This document shows, piece by piece, positions 50,481 through 58,917 of a stretch of DNA of 64,000 nt (within the stretch, counting starts at the first letter, position 1; every line of letters starts with the position of its first letter). The stretch comes from Klebsiella aerogenes KCTC 2190. Lineage in GTDB: Bacteria > Pseudomonadota > Gammaproteobacteria > Enterobacterales > Enterobacteriaceae. The stretch spans positions 310,001 to 374,000 of the forward strand of contig NC_015663.1 of NCBI RefSeq assembly GCF_000215745.1. Direction: 5' to 3'. Made by a program: the position numbers and the translations under genes. The notes below the pieces were generated by a model. It was not told the DNA's origin, ran no database searches, and saw nothing but the letters and a program-made list of their open reading frames with translations.

Positions 50481-52190
50481 ATGACTTCTATCACTGTATC
50501 GGCCGCTGAATTATTACTGCACCGGCTTCAGGCCCTCGACGTGGCCTATATTTTTATTAATTCGGGTACCGATTATCCCCCGGTTATTGAAGCGTGGGCC
50601 AAAATGCGTGCTACGGGACAACAGGTACCGGAGCTGGTGATATGTCCCCACGAGAACGCCGCTATTGGCATGGCCCATGGCTATTATCTCGGGAGCGGGA
50701 AAGTGCAGGCCGTCATGGTTCACACTAACGTAGGCCTGGCCAATGCCGCCTGCGGCGTCATCAATCTGGCCAACAGCAATATTCCGGTACTGATTTTTGG
50801 CGGACGTACGCCAATTAGCGAGCATTCACACTTTGGTTGTCGCAACACGCCGATTGGCTACGGCCAGGAGATGCGCGATCAGGCGGCGCTCATTCGCGAG
50901 TCGGTGAAATGGGACTTTGAATTACGCATTGCCGATCAGATCGGCGAGCATGTTGACAGAGCATGGGCGATAGCCCGTTCATTGCCAAAGGGGCCGGTGT
51001 ATTTGAGCCTGCCGCGCGAGCCGCTATGCGAAACGTTCACGATCGATGAACAAGCGCTTCATGCCTCCCCCACCCAGCAGCCGGTACGCTACGCGCCAAC
51101 GCGGGCGGATATTGCCAGCGCCGCCGATGCGATAGCCAATGCCAGACAGCCGGTCATCTTCGCCCAGCGCGGCGCAAGAACGTCTGGTGGCTTTGCGCGG
51201 CTCAATACCCTGGTTAAGGAGTGGGCTATTCCGGTGGTGGAATACTGGGGCACTGAAGTCACCCTTAGCAGCGACAATCCTATGCTGGCCGGCAGCGATC
51301 CCGAAGGCTGGCTTTCTGCCGCCGACGTCATCATCGTTATCGACTCACAGGCCCCGTGGATCATCGAAGAAAGCCGCTGCAACGACAGCTGTAAGGTGAT
51401 CCAGATCGGCCCCGATCCGCTTTTTTCCCGCTACCCCGTCCGCGGTTATCGCGCCGATATTAACCTGGCCGGAGAAACCGACGAGGTATTCGAACTTTTA
51501 CAAGAGGCGCTCCAGCCGCTTGTGGCGGCGAAGCAACGGCAGGTGGCTGAACGTGAAAAACATGTGCTTAACCTGATTCAACACGCGAAGAACCAACGTG
51601 AAGCCCTCCTCCACGCCAACCAAAAAGGGGCGATTGGCAAACCTTGGATGAGTTACTGTCTGGGTCAGCTTGCCAATCAACATCAGGGGAAGATCGTCTC
51701 TGAACTGACAACAATGCCGCAGTTTGCCGGCCTGACTCAGGCGGACAGTTATTATCAGGAAGCGCTGGCGGGCGGTCTGGGTGAAGCGTTGCCCATCGCC
51801 TTAGGGCTGCAGCTCGCCCGGCGGGGTGAGCTTATCATCGCCGCCGTTGGCGACGGCTCCTATCTCTTTGCCAATCCGGCGGTGTGTCATCACATCGCGG
51901 AAGTGATGAAGCTTCCCGTGCTGGTGGTGGTCGGCAACAATGGCGGCTGGGGAGCGGTGGCGGGCGGCACCCGGGCGCTCTATCCCGACGGCTATGCTGC
52001 TAAAATGGACGCGATCCCGGCCACCGCGTTCTCGTCGTCGCCAGATTTCGCCGCGCTCGCCGCCTCCAGCCGCGCGGCTGCGCTGACGGTTTCGCTGGCG
52101 GAAGATCTCCCCGGGGTACTGGAAGAGGCGGTCGCTATTATTCGCACTCGCCGACAAAGCGTACTGGTCAACGTTGAACTAGGACGTTAA
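50481..52190 (+). CDS. Thiamine-diphosphate-dependent enzyme, acetolactate synthase-like
   Basis: Encodes 569 residues. The N-terminal Pyr domain has the cofactor-activating glutamate in CPHENAAIGMAHGYY near residue 55. The central domain starts near residue 200. The C-terminal PP domain has the ThDP motif GDGSYLFANPAV ending in VVGNNGGWG near residues 456-485. It resembles acetolactate synthase large subunits and 2-oxo-acid decarboxylases, but no partner small subunit is nearby. GGAGAG lies 7 bases before the ATG. With the AEC carrier it may decarboxylate or ligate an imported 2-oxo acid. The reaction is not known. Confidence 0.87.
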   Translation: MTSITVSAAELLLHRLQALDVAYIFINSGTDYPPVIEAWAKMRATGQQVPELVICPHENAAIGMAHGYYLGSGKVQAVMVHTNVGLANAACGVINLANSNIPVLIFGGRTPISEHSHFGCRNTPIGYGQEMRDQAALIRESVKWDFELRIADQIGEHVDRAWAIARSLPKGPVYLSLPREPLCETFTIDEQALHASPTQQPVRYAPTRADIASAADAIANARQPVIFAQRGARTSGGFARLNTLVKEWAIPVVEYWGTEVTLSSDNPMLAGSDPEGWLSAADVIIVIDSQAPWIIEESRCNDSCKVIQIGPDPLFSRYPVRGYRADINLAGETDEVFELLQEALQPLVAAKQRQVAEREKHVLNLIQHAKNQREALLHANQKGAIGKPWMSYCLGQLANQHQGKIVSELTTMPQFAGLTQADSYYQEALAGGLGEALPIALGLQLARRGELIIAAVGDGSYLFANPAVCHHIAEVMKLPVLVVVGNNGGWGAVAGGTRALYPDGYAAKMDAIPATAFSSSPDFAALAASSRAAALTVSLAEDLPGVLEEAVAIIRTRRQSVLVNVELGR

Positions 52191-52205
52191 TCGCAGCCAG
52201 CCGTT

Positions 52206-52499
52206 TTAGATCTGCTTCCCGGCATTATCCACGTGCCCCAGCGCTTTTTCCGGGAAGCAGACGTCCCTCACCCGCCGTTTCAGTTCAGCCGCATCCGGAA
52301 AACCGCCGTCCTGCTTACGCTCCCAGATTTGTACCCCGTCAACGGTTACCACAAAAATGCCGCCGGTACCGGGCACCAGCGTGACCGAAGCGATATCGGT
52401 ACTAAAGGTATGCAGCAGCTCCTGGGCCATCCAGCTGGCGCGCAGCATCCAGTTGCATTGGGAACAGTAGTGAATGGTAATCATCGCTTTATGGCTCAT
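52206..52499 (-). CDS. SelT/SelW/SelH-family thioredoxin-like protein
   Basis: Encodes 97 residues. The redox motif YCSQCNW lies near residue 11 with two cysteines (no selenocysteine codon). The family has a small thioredoxin-like fold; VPGTGGIFVVTVDG and WERKQDGGFPDAAELKRRVRD are typical of its second half. I start at MSHKAM (52499), since residues upstream lie within the Fur-box region. It diverges from hmuR across the Fur site and converges on the ThDP gene with 15 bases between stops. A role in iron or redox stress is inferred from that site only. Confidence 0.85.
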   Translation of the reverse strand: MSHKAMITIHYCSQCNWMLRASWMAQELLHTFSTDIASVTLVPGTGGIFVVTVDGVQIWERKQDGGFPDAAELKRRVRDVCFPEKALGHVDNAGKQI

Positions 52500-52565
52500 G
52501 TTGGCTTGCTCCCCTCCGCACGAATGTAAACAAAATTCAGAATAGATGATTATTTTGTTGCAAAC

Positions 52566-52584
52566 GATAATACCTATCATTACC
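52566..52584. promoter_or_regulatory. Fur box between the SelW-like gene and hmuR
   Basis: GATAATACCTATCATTACC resembles the Fur consensus GATAATGATAATCATTATC. It lies 67 bases upstream of the SelW-like gene and 115 upstream of hmuR, so it may serve both directions. Confidence 0.8.
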
Positions 52585-52698
52585 ATTCGCAATTACTAAA
52601 TCAGGAATACCACTGTCCGCCAGGGAAAACACGGACCAACCTGCACTCTGGAAGTAACGCGTGAGCCGATACTAATAATTATCAAGGCGTGGCTACAA

Positions 52699-55050
52699 AT
52701 GTACAAATCGACTCAATCAGCAGCATGGTGTAAGAAAAGCCTGCTGGCGACTTCTCTGCTCGCAGCAATCGCGCAGAATGCCGCTATCGCGGCCGTGACC
52801 CAGGATAACACGACGGATAGCGCGGAACAGATGGTGGTGACCGCCCCGGCCCCACAGCTGAAAGCCGGCAGCGAGCACTCGGTGAGCGCGCAGGAACTGC
52901 AGGACAAAGGCGCCAACAACTTCGGCTCAATCATGCGTTATGAACCCCTCATCAGCGCCACCGGCGCCAGCGGCGGTTCCGGCAACGGTAAAAGCGGTTT
53001 CGATCGCGGCGGCTATACCGGCTACAACATCCGCGGCCTCGAAAGCAACCGCGTCGGCATCGATGTTGACGGCATTGCCCAGCCAAACGCCACCGGCCGC
53101 GGCTACGTTGGCCGTTCCGGCCTCAACACCTTTGGCATTGGCCGCGATTATATCGACCCCTATATGTACGGCAGCGTGGATATTCAGTCGGGCGCCACCT
53201 CAACGGAAACCGCTAACAGCTCAATCGGCGGCAACGTCTCCTTCCGCCCGAAATCGGCGGATGACTATCTGCGCCCGGGCAAAACCAGCGCCTTTGGCTA
53301 CCAGAGCGGCTACGACTCTTCCGACCGCAGCTGGCATAACGGCGTCACCGTCGCCGGTGGCGATGAAACGCTGCGCGGCATTTTCGTCTACAGCCGCCGC
53401 GATGGCCAGGAAACCGAGAACAACAGCGGCAGCGTCGACGCTTACCCGGCAAACTGGCACTCTGACGCGTTTATGGCCTCCGGCATCTGGCAGCCGAACG
53501 ATGAACATAAGTTCACCAGCACCTTCGACTACTATCACAAGACCAACCACAGCCACTTCGATTCGTGGGACTCCAGCGGTAACAGCGTGATCGGCGCCGC
53601 CAACCAAACCAACCAGACGCGGCGCTGGGGGCTGAGCCTGAAAGACGACTGGACGCCGATGAACGATTACATCGACAGCGTCTCGACCAAGGTTTACTAC
53701 CAGCATACCGAAGCTCACGACTGGACCTGGATGCCGGATAGCGTCACCCGCAAAATGCAGACGGTCAATTCCGACTACGATACCGATACCTGGGGCCTGC
53801 AGACAGCGCTCGCGAAAAGCATCGGCCGCCACGACCTGAGCGCCGGTTTTAACGCCAGCACGACCAAAACCCAGCGGCCATTTAGCCAGTCGCCGATCCC
53901 CAGCGTCTACAGCGAAATTATGCAGCCGGAAGCGGACAGCCGTAGCTACACCCTCGGCGGTTATGTGCAGGATCAGATCAACTTCGATCTCGATAGCCAC
54001 TACTTCGCGATTATTCCCGGCGTACGCGTGACGCATCAGTCCACTAAACCGGAAGATCTGTCCGATCTTAGCGCCAACAGCAGCGTGCTCACCGAATCGT
54101 CGGTGGCGAATCTGTATGGTAAAAACAGCGACACCCAGGTGCTGCCGTCACTGACGTTCCAGTACGACATTACGCCGCGGCTGATGACCTATCTGCAGTA
54201 CCAGCGCGGCGCGCAGTTCCCGAATGCCAGCCAGCTGTATGGTTCGTGGAACCTGGGCTCCAGCTATGCCGGCAGCCAGCAGTACGCGCTAATCGGCAAC
54301 AACGATCTGAAAACCGAGACCAGCGACAATATTGAATGGGGTATCAAGGGCGAAGTCACCGAAGGCATCACCGTGCGTACCGCGCTGTTCTACAACAGCT
54401 ATAAGAACTTTATCGCCTATACGCGTTATTCGCGCGCCAACAATCCGGGCAAATTCACTAACGTCCCGTCGAATATTTACACCATTTATCAAGCGGAGAA
54501 CCGCGATAAGGCCTATATCTACGGCGGCGAGATCAGCACTAAATTTAACTTCGGCACCTGGTTTGAGCAGGTGGATGGCCTGAGCGCCACCCTCGCCTGG
54601 GGCTATAGCGAAGGGAAATCGAAATCCAGCTACTACGGCGACAAATACGTCGACCTCGACAGCGTCGCGCCGATGAAAGCGATCGTCGGCGTGGCGTGGG
54701 ACGATCCGGCTAAGCGCTACGGTACGGCGCTGACCGCCACCTTCGTTAAGGGCAAACAGGCCACTGCCACCAGCCGCGAGAGCTACAACAACACCGGCTC
54801 CGCCATCGCCGATTCCAGCACCGAATATATGCGCGTGCCGGGCTACGGCATGCTGGACTGGACCGCTTACTGGCAGGTGGCGAAGAACGTTCGCCTCAAC
54901 GGCGGGGTTTACAACATTACCGACCGTAAATACTGGGACTACCTGAGCAGCCGCAACATCGAGACCAGTACCAATCAGGATGCCAACGATAAAGCGCTGG
55001 CTGTGATGCCCGGAAGGACCTGGCAACTGGGCGTGAATATCGATTTCTGA
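52699..55050 (+). CDS. hmuR: TonB-dependent heme/hemoprotein receptor
   Basis: Encodes 783 residues. A signal peptide ends near AIAA. The TonB box region is EQMVVTAPAP near residue 43. The plug domain (about 50-170) contains GYNIRGLESNRVGIDVDGI; the 22-strand barrel follows and ends in the aromatic VNIDF. The region YLQYQRGAQFPNASQLYGSW corresponds to the FRAP/NPNL zone of heme receptors, but is degenerate. It opens hmuRSTUV, which fixes heme as substrate. Upstream Fur box at 52566. Confidence 0.92.
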   Translation: MYKSTQSAAWCKKSLLATSLLAAIAQNAAIAAVTQDNTTDSAEQMVVTAPAPQLKAGSEHSVSAQELQDKGANNFGSIMRYEPLISATGASGGSGNGKSGFDRGGYTGYNIRGLESNRVGIDVDGIAQPNATGRGYVGRSGLNTFGIGRDYIDPYMYGSVDIQSGATSTETANSSIGGNVSFRPKSADDYLRPGKTSAFGYQSGYDSSDRSWHNGVTVAGGDETLRGIFVYSRRDGQETENNSGSVDAYPANWHSDAFMASGIWQPNDEHKFTSTFDYYHKTNHSHFDSWDSSGNSVIGAANQTNQTRRWGLSLKDDWTPMNDYIDSVSTKVYYQHTEAHDWTWMPDSVTRKMQTVNSDYDTDTWGLQTALAKSIGRHDLSAGFNASTTKTQRPFSQSPIPSVYSEIMQPEADSRSYTLGGYVQDQINFDLDSHYFAIIPGVRVTHQSTKPEDLSDLSANSSVLTESSVANLYGKNSDTQVLPSLTFQYDITPRLMTYLQYQRGAQFPNASQLYGSWNLGSSYAGSQQYALIGNNDLKTETSDNIEWGIKGEVTEGITVRTALFYNSYKNFIAYTRYSRANNPGKFTNVPSNIYTIYQAENRDKAYIYGGEISTKFNFGTWFEQVDGLSATLAWGYSEGKSKSSYYGDKYVDLDSVAPMKAIVGVAWDDPAKRYGTALTATFVKGKQATATSRESYNNTGSAIADSSTEYMRVPGYGMLDWTAYWQVAKNVRLNGGVYNITDRKYWDYLSSRNIETSTNQDANDKALAVMPGRTWQLGVNIDF

Positions 55051-55075
55051 TCGCCCGAATAATAACAAACCTGCC

Positions 55076-55095
55076 CCCCGGCCCGCGGGCCGGGG
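55076..55095. other. Perfect G/C palindrome between hmuR and hmuS
   Basis: CCCCGGCCCGCGGGCCGGGG is fully self-complementary. It starts 26 bases after the hmuR stop and would fold the mRNA between receptor and transport genes. It could set a drop in expression downstream, as REPs do. Confidence 0.75.
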
Positions 55096-55123
55096 AAATT
55101 CATCGTAGAGAAGGATGTGAATT

Positions 55124-56155
55124 ATGCAAAACGCACACGACGATCTGTGGCAGCGCTACCAGGCCACCAAAGCCCGCTCCACCGCCAAATATGCCCGCGA
55201 CATTGCCGCAGAGATGGGAATTAGCGAAGCCGAATTAACCGCCGCGCGCGTCGGTCACGATGCCGTGCGTCTGCACGACGACGTACGGGCGATTATCGCC
55301 GTCCTGGAGAGCGTCGGCGAAACCAAATGCATCTGCCGCAACGAATACGCGGTGCACGAGCAGGTCGGCGAATTTACCCATCAACACCTGAGCGGCCACG
55401 CCGGGCTGGTGCTCAACCCGCGGGCGCTCGACCTGCGCCTGTTCCTCAGCCAGTGGTCGAGCGTGTTCCACCTCAACGATAACGGCCGCCAGAGCATTCA
55501 GTTCTTCGACCCGCACGGCGATGCGCTGCTAAAGGTTTACGCCACCGGGAAAACCGATATGGCGGCATGGCAAACGCTGGTAGCCAAATTCAGCGAGACG
55601 GCGCCCGGCGCGCTGACGATTCGCCCGGCCGACCGCGTAAAGTACGCCGACTCCGCCGACGCCGCGGCGCTGGAAAAGGAGTGGCGCGCGATGACCGATG
55701 TGCACCAGTTCTTCGGTCTGCTGCGTAAACACAATCTTTCCCGTCAGCAGGCCTTCCGCCTGGTGAGCGACGATCTGGCCTGCCGCATCGACAATAATGC
55801 GCTGCCGGGACTGCTGGAAACGGTGCGCCAGGACGGCAATGAAATCATGATCTTCGTCGGCAACCGCGGCTGCGTGCAGATCTTCACCGGCGCGCTGGAA
55901 AAGCTGGCGCCGATGCGCGGCTGGATCAACATCTTCAACAGCGCCTTTACCCTGCATCTGCGTGAAGACAGCGTGGATGAAATCTGGGTCACCCGTAAAC
56001 CGACCTCCGATGGCCACGTCACCAGCGTCGAACTGTTTGCCAAAGACGGTACGCAAATCGCCCAGCTGTACGGCCAGCGCAGCGAAGGCCACCCGGAGCA
56101 ACAACAGTGGCGCGCGCAGGTGGCGCGTCTGTGCGCGGAAGGGCAGCCGGCATGA
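55124..56155 (+). CDS. hmuS: HmuS, cytosolic heme-handling/degrading protein
   Basis: Encodes 343 residues of the HemS/ChuS family, which has two similar halves. It binds heme after import and either breaks it down or passes it on. GAAGGATG lies upstream of the ATG. The last codons overlap the hmuT start by four bases. Conserved segments such as ICRNEYAVHEQVG and FVGNRGCVQIFTG match the family. Confidence 0.93.
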   Translation: MQNAHDDLWQRYQATKARSTAKYARDIAAEMGISEAELTAARVGHDAVRLHDDVRAIIAVLESVGETKCICRNEYAVHEQVGEFTHQHLSGHAGLVLNPRALDLRLFLSQWSSVFHLNDNGRQSIQFFDPHGDALLKVYATGKTDMAAWQTLVAKFSETAPGALTIRPADRVKYADSADAAALEKEWRAMTDVHQFFGLLRKHNLSRQQAFRLVSDDLACRIDNNALPGLLETVRQDGNEIMIFVGNRGCVQIFTGALEKLAPMRGWINIFNSAFTLHLREDSVDEIWVTRKPTSDGHVTSVELFAKDGTQIAQLYGQRSEGHPEQQQWRAQVARLCAEGQPA

Positions 56156-56970
56156 AACGTTGGTTAATACTGCTTGCCGCACTGCCGCTGTTCGCCAGCG
56201 CGGCCGCCGAACGAGTAATTTCCCTCGGCGGCGACGTTACCGAAATTGTCTACGCGCTGAACGCCGGGCAGCAGCTGGTGGCGAAAGACAGCACCAGCAC
56301 CTGGCCTGCCGCCGCGCATAAGCTGCCGGATGTCGGCTATCTACGGCAGTTAAACGCCGAGGGGATCCTCTCCTTACGCCCGCAGCTGGTGCTGGCCAGC
56401 GCGCAGGCGCAGCCGTCGCTGGTGCTGCAGAAAGTGCAGGACAGCAAGGTGACGGTCGTCAACGTGCCGGGCGGCGATAACCTTGCCGCCATCGATAACA
56501 AAATCGCCGTTATTGCCAAAGCATTAGGTAAAACTCCGGCAGGCGACGTGCTGCGCCAGCAGGTCAAGCAGCGGATAGCCGCCATTCCCTCACGGCCTAT
56601 CGCCAAACGGGTGCTGTTTATCCTCAGCCACGGCGGGATGAATACCATGGTGGCCGGACAGCACACCGCCGCCGATGGCGCGATCCGCGCCGCCGGGCTG
56701 CAAAACGCAATGCAGGGCTTTGACCATTATCGCGCGATGTCGCAGGAAGGCGTGGCCGCAAGCCAGGCGGATCTGGTGGTGATTTCCGCCGATGGTCTCA
56801 AGGGGATGGGCGGCGAAAGCGGGTTATGGAAATTGCCCGGTCTGGCGCAAACACCCGCTGGCCGCCATAAACAACTACTGGCGATCGACGATATGGCCCT
56901 GCTTGGCTTCGGCCCGCGTACGCCGCAGGCGATCCTCGAACTGCGGAAAAAAGCGGAGCTGTTGCCCTGA
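56152..56970 (+). CDS. hmuT: HmuT, periplasmic heme-binding protein
   Basis: Encodes 272 residues. Signal peptide MKRWLILLAALPLFASAAA. The mature protein has the TroA-like fold of class III binding proteins: RVISLGGDVTEIVYAL at the start, LLAIDDMALLGFGPRTPQAI near the end. A conserved Tyr in IVYALN may coordinate heme. I start at 56152; the in-frame ATG at 56107 lies in hmuS and has no signal peptide. Confidence 0.94.
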   Translation: MKRWLILLAALPLFASAAAERVISLGGDVTEIVYALNAGQQLVAKDSTSTWPAAAHKLPDVGYLRQLNAEGILSLRPQLVLASAQAQPSLVLQKVQDSKVTVVNVPGGDNLAAIDNKIAVIAKALGKTPAGDVLRQQVKQRIAAIPSRPIAKRVLFILSHGGMNTMVAGQHTAADGAIRAAGLQNAMQGFDHYRAMSQEGVAASQADLVVISADGLKGMGGESGLWKLPGLAQTPAGRHKQLLAIDDMALLGFGPRTPQAILELRKKAELLP

Positions 56971-57965
56971 TGCGCCCTGCCCTCGTTCGCCATTTGCTGT
57001 TGATGGCGCTGCTGCTGGTCGTCTTGACGCTCTACGCCACCACCCTCGGCGCAATGCGATTGCCATTGGTCAACCTGCTGCCCTCCGGCGATGAAATCCT
57101 GCGCCATATCTGGCTGACGATCCGTCTGCCGCGAGTGCTGCTGGCGCTGCTGGTCGGCGCCGCGCTGGCGCTGTCCGGCTGCGTGATGCAGGGGCTGTTT
57201 CGCAACCCGCTCGCCGACCCGGGGCTGCTGGGTATCAGCAGCGGCGCGGCGCTGGCGGTGGCCTGCTGGCTGGTGTTGCCGCTCAGCGTGCCGGCTCTGT
57301 TAGCTCTGTATATGCCGATGCTGGCGGCGTTTATCGGCAGCCTGGCGGTGATGGCAGTGATTTTTATCCTCAGCCGCGCAGGTGACGGTTCGCTGTCGCG
57401 GCTGCTGCTGGTGGGGATCGCCATCAACGCCTTATGCGGCGCGCTGGTCGGCGTGCTGGCGTGGCTAAGCAACGATGCTCAGCTACGCCAGCTGTCGCTA
57501 TGGGGGATGGGAAGCCTCGGCCAAGCCGAATGGTCGACGCTGCTGGTGGCGGCCAGCCTGATTATTCCGGCGTCAATAGCGGTGTGGCGGATGGCAACAC
57601 GTCTTAACCTGCTGCAACTCGGCGATGAAGAGGCGCACTATCTCGGCGTTAACGTGCGGGCGATACAGCGGCTGCTGTTGTTATGCAGCGCGGTGCTGGT
57701 TGCCGCGGCGGTGGCGATAAGCGGCGTCATCGGCTTTATCGGCCTGGTGGTGCCGCATCTGATGCGAATGTGGCTGGGGGCGGACCACCGCGGGCTTATC
57801 CCTGGCTCGCTGCTGGCGGGCGCGATTCTGCTGCTGATTGCCGATACCCTGGCGCGCACCGTCGCCGCGCCGGCGGAGATGCCGGTGGGGCTGCTAACCA
57901 GCCTGCTCGGCGCGCCGTGGTTCCTGTGGCTGATATTTCGTCGGGAGAAACCAATCCATGGATAA
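56970..57965 (+). CDS. hmuU: HmuU, heme ABC permease
   Basis: Encodes 331 residues, a FecCD-family permease with about ten spans. Signatures: RLPRVLLALLVGAALALSGC near residue 52 and GVIGFIGLVVPHLMRMWLG near residue 250. The ATG overlaps the hmuT stop by one base, and its end overlaps hmuV by eight bases. Confidence 0.95.
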   Translation: MRPALVRHLLLMALLLVVLTLYATTLGAMRLPLVNLLPSGDEILRHIWLTIRLPRVLLALLVGAALALSGCVMQGLFRNPLADPGLLGISSGAALAVACWLVLPLSVPALLALYMPMLAAFIGSLAVMAVIFILSRAGDGSLSRLLLVGIAINALCGALVGVLAWLSNDAQLRQLSLWGMGSLGQAEWSTLLVAASLIIPASIAVWRMATRLNLLQLGDEEAHYLGVNVRAIQRLLLLCSAVLVAAAVAISGVIGFIGLVVPHLMRMWLGADHRGLIPGSLLAGAILLLIADTLARTVAAPAEMPVGLLTSLLGAPWFLWLIFRREKPIHG

Positions 57966-58737
57966 AGACTATCGGGCGCAAGGGCTGTCGCTGCGGCTCG
58001 GCCAACGTCAGGTGATTGACCAGGTTTCGCTGACGCTTCGCGGCGGCGAGATGACCGCGCTGATCGGCCCGAACGGCGCGGGCAAATCCACCCTGCTGCG
58101 GCTGCTAACCGGCTTCCTTACCCCGGATAGCGGCGAACGCATGATGGACGGCAAAGCGCTGGAGCGTTGGTCGCCGCAGGCGCTATCGCGCCGCCGGGCG
58201 GTGATGTTGCAGCGCACTCCACTCCAGGCCGACTGGACGGTGGAAACGGTTATCGCCATGGGGCGCTCGCCGTGGGAAGCGACCGCCAGTCCGCAGACTC
58301 TGCGCGATGTTATGGCGGAAACCGGCTGCGATCATTTGCGCGGCAGGCGCTATCCGTCGCTTTCCGGCGGCGAGCAGCAGCGGGTACAGCTGGCCCGCTG
58401 TCTCGCGCAGCTGTGGCAAAACGGCGCGCCGCAGGGATGGCTGTTTCTGGATGAACCCACCTCGGCGCTGGATCTCTATTACCAGCAGCATCTGTTACGC
58501 CTGCTCAAGCGGCTGACCGCTTCCGGCCAGCTACATGTCTGCGTGGTGCTGCACGATCTCAACCTCGCCGCCCTGTGGGCCGACCAGATTCTGCTGCTGC
58601 ACCAGGGACAGGTGGTGGCGCAGGGCACGCCGCATCAGGTTATCCAGCAGGAAATCATTAGCCGCTGGTACGGCGCGGACGTGCGCCTCGGCCAGCATCC
58701 GGAAAAAGCGATTCCACAGGTTTATCTGGCGCCCTGA
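57958..58737 (+). CDS. hmuV: HmuV, heme ABC ATPase
   Basis: Encodes 259 residues. Walker A GPNGAGKST near residue 37, signature LSGGEQQR near residue 138, Walker B WLFLDEP near residue 160, and the H-loop VLHDLN. Powers HmuTU. Last gene of the operon; a 10-bp stem follows. Confidence 0.96.
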   Translation: MDKDYRAQGLSLRLGQRQVIDQVSLTLRGGEMTALIGPNGAGKSTLLRLLTGFLTPDSGERMMDGKALERWSPQALSRRRAVMLQRTPLQADWTVETVIAMGRSPWEATASPQTLRDVMAETGCDHLRGRRYPSLSGGEQQRVQLARCLAQLWQNGAPQGWLFLDEPTSALDLYYQQHLLRLLKRLTASGQLHVCVVLHDLNLAALWADQILLLHQGQVVAQGTPHQVIQQEIISRWYGADVRLGQHPEKAIPQVYLAP

Positions 58738-58743
58738 ACGTCA

Positions 58744-58772
58744 CGCGCGGCCAGCTTAGCGATGGCCGCGCG
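58744..58772 (+). terminator. Stem-loop after hmuV
   Basis: CGCGCGGCCA and TGGCCGCGCG form a perfect 10-bp stem around a 9-base loop 6 bases past the hmuV stop. It is followed by TTCGCG, so no T run; the hairpin may be a terminator or a stabiliser. Confidence 0.55.
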
Positions 58773-58917
58773 TTCGCGAAGTGGAATCAGGATCGCTGCA
58801 TCTACTTCGTCACTTTCCCTCAAATGCCTATCTCCGTTATCATGTCTTCCTCATGCGATAACGACGACAATAATAAAATCGCACTCTATTAAAAATCAGG
58901 GACCTGGATAACACCCT

